Below the pieces are notes generated by a model. The model saw nothing but the letters and a program-made list of their open reading frames with translations. It did not search any database and was not told the DNA's origin. DNA of 64,000 nucleotides, taken from positions 353,867 through 417,866 of the forward strand of contig NZ_JAHKPT010000025.1 in NCBI RefSeq assembly GCF_018860635.1, read 5' to 3'. Below, in pieces: positions 55,977 through 64,000 of the stretch. The translations under genes were made by a program, and so were the position numbers. Each line of letters begins with the position of its first letter. Positions within the stretch are counted from its first letter, which is position 1. This DNA comes from Aliiglaciecola lipolytica. GTDB lineage: Bacteria; Pseudomonadota; Gammaproteobacteria; Enterobacterales; Alteromonadaceae.

Positions 55977-56939
55977 ATGGGATTGTTAGTGGATGGAAAG
56001 TGGGTCGACCAGTGGTACGACACTGAATCAAGTGGTGGCAAATTTGAAAGACAAGCTTCTAAATTCAGAAACCAAATATCAATCAAAGCAGATGCAAAGT
56101 TTAAACCCGAGTCCGGTCGTTACCACTTATACGTTGCATTAGCTTGTCCATGGGCACACCGAACACTTATTTTCCGAAAATTAAAGGGCTTAGAGCCTCA
56201 TATTGATGTATCAGTGGTGGCCCCAGACATGTTAGAAAATGGTTGGGAATTTTCTGACTTTCCAGATGCAACAGGGGATAAATTATTTAATTTTGATTTT
56301 ATGCATCAGGTATATACCAAAGCCCAAGCTGATATCACGAGCCGGGTGACAATTCCGGTGTTGTGGGATAAAAAAAACAATTCAATTGTTAATAACGAAT
56401 CTGCTGAAATAATTCGAATTTTCAATTCTCAGTTTAATTCACTGACAAATAACCAGATTGATTTTTACCCTGAGAATTTGCGCGTTGAAATTGATGAAGT
56501 AAACGAAAGGGTATACAACACTGTAAACAATGGTGTTTACAAAGCTGGCTTTGCCACTAATCAAATGGCCTATGAAGACGCCGTTATTCCATTATTTGAA
56601 ACCTTAGATTGGCTCGATAAACGACTATCTAAACAACGATATTTAGTAGGTCAGCAAATTACAGAGGCTGATTGGCGCTTGTTTACTACTTTAATTAGAT
56701 TTGATCCCGTTTATGTTGGGCATTTCAAATGTAATATCCGCCGCATAGCTGATTATCCAAATCTTTCAGGCTATTTGCGTGAGTTATACCAATACCCTCA
56801 AGTAGCAGACACAGTCAATTTTGTGCATATTAAACGACATTATTATTTTAGCCACACCCAGTATAATCCAACCCAGATTATTCCCGCGGGTCCGATAATG
56901 GAACTAAACAAACCTCACAATCGTGATTTGTTAGTGTAA
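55977..56939 (+). CDS. yqjG: glutathionyl-hydroquinone reductase (YqjG/ECM4 type)
   Basis: This 320-residue xi-class glutathione transferase has the N-terminal thioredoxin-like domain with the catalytic Cys in YVALACPWAHRTLI and SVVAPDMLENGW. The C-terminal helical domain has LVGQQITEADWRLFTTLIRFDPVYVGHFKCN. It removes glutathione from glutathionyl-hydroquinones and helps in quinone and redox control. AAGGGGG precedes the ATG. It stands alone between the outer-membrane protein gene and the convergent reductase gene. Confidence 0.93.
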   Translation: MGLLVDGKWVDQWYDTESSGGKFERQASKFRNQISIKADAKFKPESGRYHLYVALACPWAHRTLIFRKLKGLEPHIDVSVVAPDMLENGWEFSDFPDATGDKLFNFDFMHQVYTKAQADITSRVTIPVLWDKKNNSIVNNESAEIIRIFNSQFNSLTNNQIDFYPENLRVEIDEVNERVYNTVNNGVYKAGFATNQMAYEDAVIPLFETLDWLDKRLSKQRYLVGQQITEADWRLFTTLIRFDPVYVGHFKCNIRRIADYPNLSGYLRELYQYPQVADTVNFVHIKRHYYFSHTQYNPTQIIPAGPIMELNKPHNRDLLV

Positions 56940-57053
56940 GTCAATTACATGCAACATCAGAACTCAAGGAAATTGAGCAAATTACAAAGTTGTTTACAGG
57001 GAATAAGAGAATAGCGCCGCTATTTAAACTCAGCGCTATTCTCGCAATCAAAC

Positions 57054-58031
57054 CTAAAGAGTTACTACCACTCTTCCACGAACCTTGCCATTCAGCAGTT
57101 CTTTCGCGGTCTCTATTACGTCACTTAAGGTTATATTGTTCGCAATATCATCTAATGTCGTTGGATCGAGTAATTCACCTAGGCGTTGCCATGCTTCAAT
57201 ACGATCTTCTAACGGACGCATTACACTATCAATCCCCGCAAGGGTAATCCCGCGTAAGATAAATGGTGCGACTGATGCTGGAAAATCCATACCTTGGGCT
57301 AAACCACACGCAGCCACGGTTCCACCATACTTAAGACCGGCACAGATATTTGCTAGGGTATGGCTTCCCACTGAATCAACGGCCCCAGCCCATCTTTCTT
57401 TTCCAAGGGGACGGCCTGCTTCAGATAAAGATGCTCGGTCGATGATCTCACTGGCTCCGAGCTTTTTCAAATAATCTGCCTGTTCAGGGCGGCCTGTTGA
57501 AGCGACCACCTGATAGCCCAATTTCGCTAGCAAAGTGATTGCAAAACTTCCCACCCCACCATTAGCACCGGTGACCAAAATATCGCCTTTGTCTGGCGTC
57601 ACACCATTTTTTTCAAGAGCAATAACACAAAGCATCGCCGTGTAACCAGCAGTACCTATAGCCATAGCTTGGCTAGCAGTAAAAGCCTCAGGCAAAGGAA
57701 TTAGCCATTCACTTTTAAGTCGTGCTTTTTGCGCTAGACCGCCACAATGCACTTCCCCGACTCCGAAGCCGTTTAGCAATACTTTATCGCCAACTTTAAA
57801 TTTATCGGTCTCAGAGTGCTCAACCGTGCCCGCCAAATCAATTCCTGGTACCATAGGAAACTTACGAACAACTGGACTTTTGCCCGTTATGGCCAAACCA
57901 TCTTTATAGTTCAAGGTGCTATGAGTCACTTTAATAGTAACGTCACCTTCCGGCAGAATGCTGTCATCAAGCTCTTTCAATTCAACCTGATATCCGTTGT
58001 CGTCTTTGTTAATTAATATACCTTGAAACAT
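57054..58031 (-). CDS. acuI: acrylyl-CoA reductase/quinone oxidoreductase of the AcuI/YhdH family
   Basis: This 325-residue MDR-superfamily enzyme lacks zinc-binding residues. It has TLNYKDGLAITGKSPVVRKFPMVPGIDLAGTV and the NADPH motif ILVTGANGGVGSFAITLL. It matches the AcuI/YhdH group, which reduces acryloyl-CoA and so removes the toxic product of DMSP breakdown. A TetR-type palindrome sits 15 bp before its ATG and is repeated before the adjacent TetR gene, so the regulator controls it. Confidence 0.9.
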   Translation of the reverse strand: MFQGILINKDDNGYQVELKELDDSILPEGDVTIKVTHSTLNYKDGLAITGKSPVVRKFPMVPGIDLAGTVEHSETDKFKVGDKVLLNGFGVGEVHCGGLAQKARLKSEWLIPLPEAFTASQAMAIGTAGYTAMLCVIALEKNGVTPDKGDILVTGANGGVGSFAITLLAKLGYQVVASTGRPEQADYLKKLGASEIIDRASLSEAGRPLGKERWAGAVDSVGSHTLANICAGLKYGGTVAACGLAQGMDFPASVAPFILRGITLAGIDSVMRPLEDRIEAWQRLGELLDPTTLDDIANNITLSDVIETAKELLNGKVRGRVVVTL

Positions 58032-58045
58032 ATAGCCTCCGAATA

Positions 58046-58060
58046 TAGACCAATCGTCTA
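58046..58060. promoter_or_regulatory. TetR operator upstream of acuI
   Basis: TAGACCAATCGTCTA is an inverted repeat TAGAC-N5-GTCTA, 15 bp before the reductase start. Confidence 0.7.
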
Positions 58061-58087
58061 TAAATAGTTAAAACGAATACCTAAATA

Positions 58088-58723
58088 CTATCTAGGTAAT
58101 CCCGCAATAAATTGTGATAAAAAGTTGTTAAGGGGTTCGGCATCTTGTACTAATCTAGCCCGACTCACGGCACCTTCCCAGCCCACCCAAAAAAACTCGG
58201 CTTGAAGCTGACAATTTGCCTTAGCAGAAATCAATTTTTGCTGCTGGGCTTCTAATAAACAAGCTTCTATGCGAGCTTGCCAGTCAGTGAAAATATTGAG
58301 TAGCAATTGTCGATAGCTTTCTGGCAAAACATCGACTTCTTGTCCAAGGTTTCCGACTAAACAACCCCGTTTGTACTGATGTTTTTGCATACCTGATTTA
58401 GCGTCTTCAACAAAATTGGATATTCGTTGAATAGGATCGATATCGCTATTTAACAGGTGGCTGTCTAACTTCTTGGCAAAGTAACTTGCATAACTTTCTA
58501 TAACTGCACGCCCAAACACTTCTTTACTAGCAAAATAATGATAAAAAGAACCTTTAGGTACGCCTACTTTTTTTAGTATTTTATCAATACCCGAGGCGAA
58601 AAAGCCTTGCTCAGTTAAAAGCTCTACGCCACTGCGGATTAATTCAGCTCGCGTATCCTGATTTTCACGTGCCACCTTAGGTGGTCTTCCGCGCTTGGGA
58701 ATTGGTATTTTTGATGTGTTCAT
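58088..58723 (-). CDS. TetR-family repressor of the AcuI/YhdH gene
   Basis: This 211-residue protein has an N-terminal Lys/Pro arm (KRGRPPK) and a helix-turn-helix GFFASGIDKILKKVGVPKGSFYHYFASKE. The C-terminal helical ligand domain contains Cys in YKRGCLVGNLGQEV and near the end. NemR-like proteins sense electrophiles through such cysteines; this is inference. The ATG at 58723 is chosen, since the operator lies 11 bp upstream. It sits directly upstream of the reductase gene on the same strand. Confidence 0.9.
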   Translation of the reverse strand: MNTSKIPIPKRGRPPKVARENQDTRAELIRSGVELLTEQGFFASGIDKILKKVGVPKGSFYHYFASKEVFGRAVIESYASYFAKKLDSHLLNSDIDPIQRISNFVEDAKSGMQKHQYKRGCLVGNLGQEVDVLPESYRQLLLNIFTDWQARIEACLLEAQQQKLISAKANCQLQAEFFWVGWEGAVSRARLVQDAEPLNNFLSQFIAGLPR

Positions 58724-58733
58724 AGGTATATAA

Positions 58734-58748
58734 TAGACCGACCGTCTA
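58734..58748. promoter_or_regulatory. TetR operator upstream of its own gene
   Basis: TAGACCGACCGTCTA has the same arms and spacing as the site at 58046-58060, with 13 of 15 bases identical. It lies 11 bp before the TetR start. Confidence 0.7.
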
Positions 58749-58816
58749 GTAAAATGCAAAAATAGTTTTAAATAAGGCGATCTAATTAAAAATAAGGAGT
58801 TAATATCGAGCCGATA

Positions 58817-60442
58817 CTAGTGCCTAAACCACGCATAAATCCAAGCACCCAAACCACTTCCCGCCATTAAAACACTGGGAATAAAGCTATTTATGTAAAG
58901 CGGCAAGAGACCGGACAAAATAATCAGTGTGGAGCCAGTGAGCACATAAAATAAGTTTTTTTGAGCCCGACGTTGCTGTAATTGCTGCTGTTCAAAATGT
59001 TTTTGTTGTAGCGCAGGAAGTTGTTTAACTTGTTTTAAACTGTCATAGATCAGATCAGGAATTTCAGGTAACTTTTCTGACCAAAATGGTAAGTTAGCAT
59101 TAATTTTTTTAAACATAGCCACAAAGCCAATCTGGTCTTTCATCCACTGCTCCAAAAAGGGCTTTGCCGTCTGCCAAAGGTCTAACTGGGGATAAAGCAA
59201 GCGTCCTAAACCTTCCACATAAAGTAAGGTTTTTTGCAGTAACACCAATTGCGGCTGCACTACCATATTGAACCGCCGAGCAGTGTTAAATAGCTGCAAC
59301 AACACATTACTAAAAGAAATTTCCGCCAAAGGTTTCTGAAAAATAGGCTCACATACAGTGCGAATAGACACCTCAAAGGCTTCAATATCGGTATCTGCAG
59401 GGACCCAGCCAGAATCCACGTGCAATTCTGCAACCTTACGATAATCACGATTGAAAAACGCAATAAAATTCTCAGCTAAATAGCGCTTATCGTCTCTATT
59501 TAACGTACCCACGATACCAAAATCAATAGCGATATATTGTGGGTTTTCTGGGTGCATTTTTGAAACAAAAATGTTTCCTGGATGCATATCTGCATGAAAG
59601 AAACTATCACGAAACACTTGGGTAAAGAAAACTTCGACACCTCGTTCAGCTAAAAGCTTCATATTGGTATTCTGAGCTTCCAATGCTTCAATATTGGAAA
59701 TGGGAATACCATAAATGCGCTCCATTACCATCACATTGGTTGAGCAATAATCACTGTATATCTCTGGTATATATAACGAATCAGCGCCATCAAAATTGCG
59801 TTTCAATTGAATACCGTTTGCCGCTTCTCTTGCTAGATCCAATTCTTCAACAATGGTTTTTCTATATTCATCTACTACTTCAACCGGTCTTAACCGCTTA
59901 CCATCGGGCAATAATTTTTGTACTGCAAATGCCAGTGAATGCATTAATTCAATATCAGCATGAATAGTGCCAGCAATATCTGGTCGAATAACCTTAACGA
60001 TCACTTCTTTGTTGTTACTTTTTAATACTGCGCTATGAACTTGTGCAATGGATGCAGAGGCTAAAGGAGTGATTTCAAACTCTGAAAATAACTCATTCAA
60101 TTCAGAGATATTTAAAGCACGTTTAATGATTTCAACGGCCACGGCACTATCAAAAGGTTGCACTTTATCTTGCAAGATAGCCAATTCATCAGCAATTTCA
60201 GCAGGCAGTAAATCCCGACGAGTCGACAGCATCTGCCCAAACTTAATAAATACCGGACCTAGGGTTTGCAACGCCAGTCTTATTCTCACCCCTAGCGGTT
60301 TATCTGGATGCTGGTTACGTAACCAAAATTGACAAGACCTGCCCAGCTTGGCATACCAAGGTAGCCAGTGTTCAGGAATTAATTCATCTAATCCATGTTG
60401 CAATAGAACTTTGTTAATCTTATATAGGCGAAGAGTCCGCAT
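58817..60442 (-). CDS. ubiB: ubiquinone biosynthesis regulatory kinase-like protein UbiB
   Basis: The 541-residue UbiB/ABC1 atypical kinase is needed for ubiquinone synthesis. Family features are [21 protein letters not shown] (KxGQ), [14 protein letters not shown] (Ala-rich in place of the P-loop), [21 protein letters not shown] and IAIDFGIVG. Two C-terminal membrane helices (about 493-535) anchor it. It lies four bases beyond ubiJ in the ubiE-ubiJ-ubiB operon. Confidence 0.96.
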   Translation of the reverse strand: MRTLRLYKINKVLLQHGLDELIPEHWLPWYAKLGRSCQFWLRNQHPDKPLGVRIRLALQTLGPVFIKFGQMLSTRRDLLPAEIADELAILQDKVQPFDSAVAVEIIKRALNISELNELFSEFEITPLASASIAQVHSAVLKSNNKEVIVKVIRPDIAGTIHADIELMHSLAFAVQKLLPDGKRLRPVEVVDEYRKTIVEELDLAREAANGIQLKRNFDGADSLYIPEIYSDYCSTNVMVMERIYGIPISNIEALEAQNTNMKLLAERGVEVFFTQVFRDSFFHADMHPGNIFVSKMHPENPQYIAIDFGIVGTLNRDDKRYLAENFIAFFNRDYRKVAELHVDSGWVPADTDIEAFEVSIRTVCEPIFQKPLAEISFSNVLLQLFNTARRFNMVVQPQLVLLQKTLLYVEGLGRLLYPQLDLWQTAKPFLEQWMKDQIGFVAMFKKINANLPFWSEKLPEIPDLIYDSLKQVKQLPALQQKHFEQQQLQQRRAQKNLFYVLTGSTLIILSGLLPLYINSFIPSVLMAGSGLGAWIYAWFRH

Positions 60443-60446
60443 TGGT

Positions 60447-61088
60447 TTAACTGCTCTGCTTGTTTGATGAGGTGCTGGATTGGTTTTCTAAGCGACTTAA
60501 CTTTGCTGCAAGCCTGTCGGTAGCACTGCGCAGTTCATTCACCTGGTCACAAAAATCTACCACTAAAATAGCTGGCGCAGCGATGCGCTTTTCTTCAATT
60601 GCCGCATCTGCCAAGGTAACAGCTAGCCGATTAGCCTGACTTTTTGCAGTTTGAATGAGTTTTTTGCCTGCTCTAAAGGTTTTATGCGCTAGCATGTCAC
60701 CTGTATATTTTGATAGCTGTTCTTCCCAATCAATATCTAACTCAGTCATTAACTGACTAAACTGTTGAGCAATTGCCACATCACCTTCTAGCACAAGTTC
60801 ACCGTTTTGAATCAAACGGGTTATTTGGCTGGTGTCCTTTAACTTCTGTAAAGTGGACAACGACAATGCTAAGTGGCAATCAGTATTAATCTCTTCATCA
60901 GGCATAGCAACTAATACATCTACTTGATCAGAAAAACTAAAGGTTAACGTCCATGGTAATTCATGAATATCAACGCTGAGCTGTTTTCCTACCATTTTTT
61001 TGAGTGCAAAAACGGAACTAGGATCAAGCTTCAGTAGATGATTAAAAATACGTTCAATGCCAGAAGACACTAATTGGGCTGCAGGCAT
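60447..61088 (-). CDS. ubiJ: ubiquinone biosynthesis accessory factor UbiJ (SCP2 domain)
   Basis: This 213-residue protein has an SCP2 lipid-binding domain with [38 protein letters not shown], a helical linker, and a coiled-coil C-terminus ([19 protein letters not shown]). It scaffolds the Ubi enzyme complex and binds octaprenyl intermediates. It starts inside the ubiE stop codon (one base overlap). Confidence 0.93.
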   Translation of the reverse strand: MPAAQLVSSGIERIFNHLLKLDPSSVFALKKMVGKQLSVDIHELPWTLTFSFSDQVDVLVAMPDEEINTDCHLALSLSTLQKLKDTSQITRLIQNGELVLEGDVAIAQQFSQLMTELDIDWEEQLSKYTGDMLAHKTFRAGKKLIQTAKSQANRLAVTLADAAIEEKRIAAPAILVVDFCDQVNELRSATDRLAAKLSRLENQSSTSSNKQSS

Positions 61089-61930
61089 TAAAATTTGAAC
61101 CCTCTGTGCAGCGCCACTATGCCACCGGTTAGATTGTGAAATGTGGTTTGCTCAAACCCCACAGCTTCCATCATACCTTTTAAGGTCTCTTGGTCAGGAT
61201 GCATTCGAATTGACTCTGCCAAGTACTGATAACTTTCACTATCATTGGCCACTAACTTTCCCATTTTAGGCAATAAGTGGAACGAATACAGATCATAAGC
61301 TTTGCTTAACATGTCACTTTGCGGTTTTGAGAACTCCAGTACCAACAAACGACCACCGGGCTTTAATACACGGTACATAGAAGCCAAGGCTTTGTCTTTG
61401 TCGGTGACATTACGCAGTCCAAAAGCAATGGTAATGACGTCAAAATAGTTATCTGGAAACGGCAACATTTCGGCATTAGCTTGAACATAATCTAAATTGC
61501 CAACGACCCCTTTGTTTCGCAGTTTATCGCGGCCTACTTTCAACATGGCGTTGTTAATATCGGCTAATACCACCTGCCCAGTTTCGCCAACGATTTTAGA
61601 AAACTTTGCGGCTAAATCACCGGTTCCACCAGCTAGATCTAAGACCTTATGTCCTGCTCTAACACCACTACAATCGATGGTGAAGCGTTTCCATAAACGA
61701 TGAATCCCCATAGACATCATGTCGTTCATAATGTCATATTTGGCCGCCACCGAATGAAATACATCGGCCACCATGGACGCTTTTTCGGTTTTGTCTACTT
61801 GTTTAAAACCAAAGTGAGTTTGCGAGTCTTCTTCTCGAGTGACTGGCGAATCTTCAGCAGTCGACACAACACTTACTTGATCCACTTCGTTTGTCTCAAT
61901 TTCAGACTCAGGGACGTGACTATTGCTCAT
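61088..61930 (-). CDS. ubiE: ubiquinone/menaquinone C-methyltransferase UbiE
   Basis: UbiE methylates the benzoquinol ring in ubiquinone and menaquinone synthesis with S-adenosylmethionine. The class I fold is shown by [40 protein letters not shown] and [15 protein letters not shown]. Its 280 residues are about 30 longer than E. coli (251); the extra part is an N-terminal Glu/Thr-rich stretch before THFGFKQVD. No internal ATG offers a shorter start upstream of this core. It heads the ubi operon. Confidence 0.97.
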   Translation of the reverse strand: MSNSHVPESEIETNEVDQVSVVSTAEDSPVTREEDSQTHFGFKQVDKTEKASMVADVFHSVAAKYDIMNDMMSMGIHRLWKRFTIDCSGVRAGHKVLDLAGGTGDLAAKFSKIVGETGQVVLADINNAMLKVGRDKLRNKGVVGNLDYVQANAEMLPFPDNYFDVITIAFGLRNVTDKDKALASMYRVLKPGGRLLVLEFSKPQSDMLSKAYDLYSFHLLPKMGKLVANDSESYQYLAESIRMHPDQETLKGMMEAVGFEQTTFHNLTGGIVALHRGFKF

Positions 61931-62007
61931 GGTATTTCCTTTTAAACTAATCTCATCAGTTTACCGAAAATCTTCATGCATGACTATTAAACCTGAACCT
62001 AGAATCA

Positions 62008-62712
62008 CTATTCAACTTGAACATGGTTATCACCTACACTATAAGAAATAATTTGACTGATTTCTTGCAGTGAAAGATTGCTCTGCTGATGAAAATCGTT
62101 AAATGCGTTTTGCATAGCCGTTAAACTGCGTTTAGATGAAGCAGAGCCGCTGATTACATCTCTTTTGGCAAAATAGCTCACCACATCTTGGCTAAGAATA
62201 AACGTATCTTTACCCAAGGCGCGCAATGCGTAAGGTCCGGTATTGCCACCTAAACGTGCGCCATGTTTTTTCAGATATGCCCATAACCCAATAATATCGT
62301 GAGTGGGCCATTGGGCCACAAACTTGGCAAAGCTACCTTTGTCCTGTTTAACGGTTTGAATCATTAATGCGTTTTCACGAATGGTTTTTACTTTGTTGTA
62401 ATTACGAATAATACTGGGATCTTGGGCTTTTTTTTCGAGCATCTCATCTGGCATTAAAACGACCTTTTCAATATCAAAATTGAAAAATGCTCGCTCGAAA
62501 TTAGGCCACTTATCCCGCACTACTCTCCAAACAAAACCTGATTGGAAAACCTTTTTACTGAACTCTGCTAAAAAACGATCATCACCAATAGCTTCTATCT
62601 TCTTAGGTGTCAGTGGCTTCGACAACAATAGAGCTAATTTTTTAGGACCTCCTTTACGCTCACAGGCTCGTTGGTAAAGGTGTTCAAATGTTTCTAAAGT
62701 TGCCAAAAGCAC
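62008..62712 (-). CDS. DNA-3-methyladenine glycosylase I-like protein
   Basis: This 234-residue protein belongs to the Tag (HhH-GPD-like) superfamily: FSKKVFQSGFVWRVVRDKWPNFERAFFNFD and NTGPYALRALGKDTFILSQDVV resemble Tag. The zinc-binding Cys/His of E. coli Tag are not seen, so whether it excises 3-methyladenine is uncertain. The start is GTG at 62712 with AAGGA upstream. It lies between prlC and ubiE on the same strand and may repair alkylated DNA. Confidence 0.8.
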   Translation of the reverse strand: MLLATLETFEHLYQRACERKGGPKKLALLLSKPLTPKKIEAIGDDRFLAEFSKKVFQSGFVWRVVRDKWPNFERAFFNFDIEKVVLMPDEMLEKKAQDPSIIRNYNKVKTIRENALMIQTVKQDKGSFAKFVAQWPTHDIIGLWAYLKKHGARLGGNTGPYALRALGKDTFILSQDVVSYFAKRDVISGSASSKRSLTAMQNAFNDFHQQSNLSLQEISQIISYSVGDNHVQVE

Positions 62713-62732
62713 ACTATCCTTTTTTAATTTGA

Positions 62733-64000
62733 TTAAGCGGCAATACCCGAATGGCGTAATAATGCATCAACGCTGGGCTCTCTTCCGCGGAATGCCACAA
62801 ATAACGTCATCGGCTCTTTACTGCCGCCCATTTCCAGAACATTGTGTAAAAAGTCTGAACCCACTTGCGGATTGAAAATCCCTTCTTCTTCAAACCGACT
62901 AAAGGCGTCAGAACTTAATACTTCTGCCCATTTATAGCTGTAATAACCAGCCGCGTAACCGCCGGCGAAAATATGCCCAAAGCTATTTTGAAAACGATTA
63001 AATTCCGGAGCTTTAAGTACCGACACTTTTTCACGCACTTTTTGAATAAATTCTTGCACATTAACCGGATTTTCTTGCTGGTATTGTTCATGTAAGGTGA
63101 AGTCGAACAAACTGAATTCTAATTGTCGCATCATTTGCATCGCCGATTGGAAATTACGCGCTGCTAACATCTTGTCTAACAGGTCTTTGGGCAAGGCTTC
63201 GCCTGTTTCATAGTGCCCCGATATGAATGCTAGCGCTTCGGGTTGCCAACACCAATTTTCTAAAAACTGACTAGGTAACTCCACTGCATCCCATGGCACA
63301 CCATTGATTCCTGAAACGCCGGCCACATCTACCTTAGTTAGCATATGATGAATACCGTGACCAAACTCATGGAACAAAGTAATGACTTCGTCATGGGTAA
63401 ACAGCGCAGGTTTGTCGCCCACGGGTCCATTAAAGTTGCATGTTAAGTAAGCCACAGGATATTGTAATTGCCCGTCGATTCGCGTTCTACGAACCTGACA
63501 TTCGTCCATCCACGCTCCACCGCGCTTGCGAGGCCGCGCATACAAATCTAAATAGAAACTACCACGCAATTCACCGTCACTGTCGACAATATCGTAAAAC
63601 TTAACATCTTTATGCCACACATCAACGTTTTGACGCTGCACAATATTAACTTTGTATAAACGTTTAACCACTTCAAACAAGCCAGAGACCACCTGCTTTT
63701 CTGGGAAATAGGGGCGCAATTGTTCGTCTGAAATGGAATATTGTTGCTGTTTTAGTTTTTCACTGTAGTAGGCTAAATCCCATGCTTGTAATTCTGTTAC
63801 CTGATGTTCAGCCTTGGCGAATTGGGTGACTTCTTGAAGATCTTTTAAAGCTTGCGGTTTTGAGCGTTTTGCTAAGTCTTCTAGGAATCCAGTAACCTGC
63901 TCAGTAGACTCGGCCATTTTAGTTGCTAGCGAACGTTCAGCGTAACTTGCAAACCCCATAAGATTGGCTAACTCATGACGCAAAGCTAAGGTTTCTTCAA
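62733..64000 (-). CDS. prlC: oligopeptidase A, C-terminal part
   Basis: This is an M3-family zinc metallopeptidase; the frame runs open through the window edge at 64000, so about 420 C-terminal residues of some 680 are present. It shows FASYAERSLATKMA, YFPEKQVVSGLFEVVKRLYKV, CNFNGPVGDKPALFTHDEVITLFHEFGHGIHHML (HEFGH zinc motif) and ARNFQSAMQMMRQLEFSLFD. E. coli PrlC degrades signal-peptide fragments and small peptides in the cytoplasm. It is 20 bp upstream of the Tag-like gene. Confidence 0.95.
   Translation of the reverse strand, partial: EETLALRHELANLMGFASYAERSLATKMAESTEQVTGFLEDLAKRSKPQALKDLQEVTQFAKAEHQVTELQAWDLAYYSEKLKQQQYSISDEQLRPYFPEKQVVSGLFEVVKRLYKVNIVQRQNVDVWHKDVKFYDIVDSDGELRGSFYLDLYARPRKRGGAWMDECQVRRTRIDGQLQYPVAYLTCNFNGPVGDKPALFTHDEVITLFHEFGHGIHHMLTKVDVAGVSGINGVPWDAVELPSQFLENWCWQPEALAFISGHYETGEALPKDLLDKMLAARNFQSAMQMMRQLEFSLFDFTLHEQYQQENPVNVQEFIQKVREKVSVLKAPEFNRFQNSFGHIFAGGYAAGYYSYKWAEVLSSDAFSRFEEEGIFNPQVGSDFLHNVLEMGGSKEPMTLFVAFRGREPSVDALLRHSGIAA

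Overview
The window looks like an ordinary chromosomal segment of a marine gammaproteobacterium in the Alteromonadales, most likely Alteromonadaceae of the Glaciecola/Paraglaciecola/Alteromonas type. This rests on gene content and order (fadBA next to pepQ, yjeT-purA, tamAB, proBA, hemB, tatABCD, ubiEJB, prlC), a moderate-to-low GC, and the number of c-di-GMP and envelope-stress genes. No genus is proven. I see no rRNA, tRNA, CRISPR array, intact insertion sequence or prophage.

Layout. 1-6.2 kb: the 5' part of pepQ, the lytic transglycosylase slt, and the divergent fatty-acid oxidation operon fadBA. 6.2-9 kb: a secreted lipase, a membrane protein/XRE regulator pair, an intergenic array of transposon-end-like repeats, and a YitT transporter. 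9-12.7 kb: an aldehyde dehydrogenase/VOC pair, purA and yjeT. 12.8-17.6 kb: an OmpR-type response regulator, two secreted spondin-domain proteins and a GGDEF-EAL protein. 17.7-20.1 kb: a rimK operon for ribosomal-protein glutamylation with a retropepsin-like protease. 20.4-30.2 kb: an MscS channel, a DUF1439 protein, a CorA/ZntB and MgtE metal-transport pair, and tamAB. 30.3-33.9 kb: a MarR regulator, proBA and DUF2177. 34-42.3 kb: hemerythrin, a secreted EEP hydrolase, phospholipase pldA, a dual-specificity phosphatase/lipid kinase fusion, a four-helix-like protein, a second MscS channel and a GAF-GGDEF cyclase. 42.3-48.6 kb: a membrane alpha/beta hydrolase, a MATE exporter and a set of small envelope-stress-type genes (BON, DUF2254, a 57-residue membrane protein, a lipoprotein, DUF1328). 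49-54.9 kb: hemB, a 7TM-DISM diguanylate cyclase, tatD, a periplasmic protein and tatCBA. 55-58.8 kb: an outer-membrane protein, a glutathionyl-hydroquinone reductase, and an AcuI/YhdH reductase with its TetR regulator. 58.8-64 kb: ubiB, ubiJ, ubiE, a Tag-like glycosylase and the 3' part of prlC.

The strongest new-looking signals are regulatory. Four TTTCG-type direct repeats at exact 11-bp spacing lie upstream of the spondin/response-regulator cluster. An identical TetR half-site pair occurs in front of both the reductase and its regulator. Five degenerate TGTCCCA-type repeats at about 21-bp spacing resemble an orphan Tn7/Mu-family transposon end. A 70-nt sequence able to form a three-way junction follows the DUF2254 stop codon. 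Several perfect stem-loops without a T-run sit at gene 3' ends. The rimK operon lies directly upstream of a c-di-GMP phosphodiesterase gene on the same strand, which fits the known c-di-GMP link of RimK.
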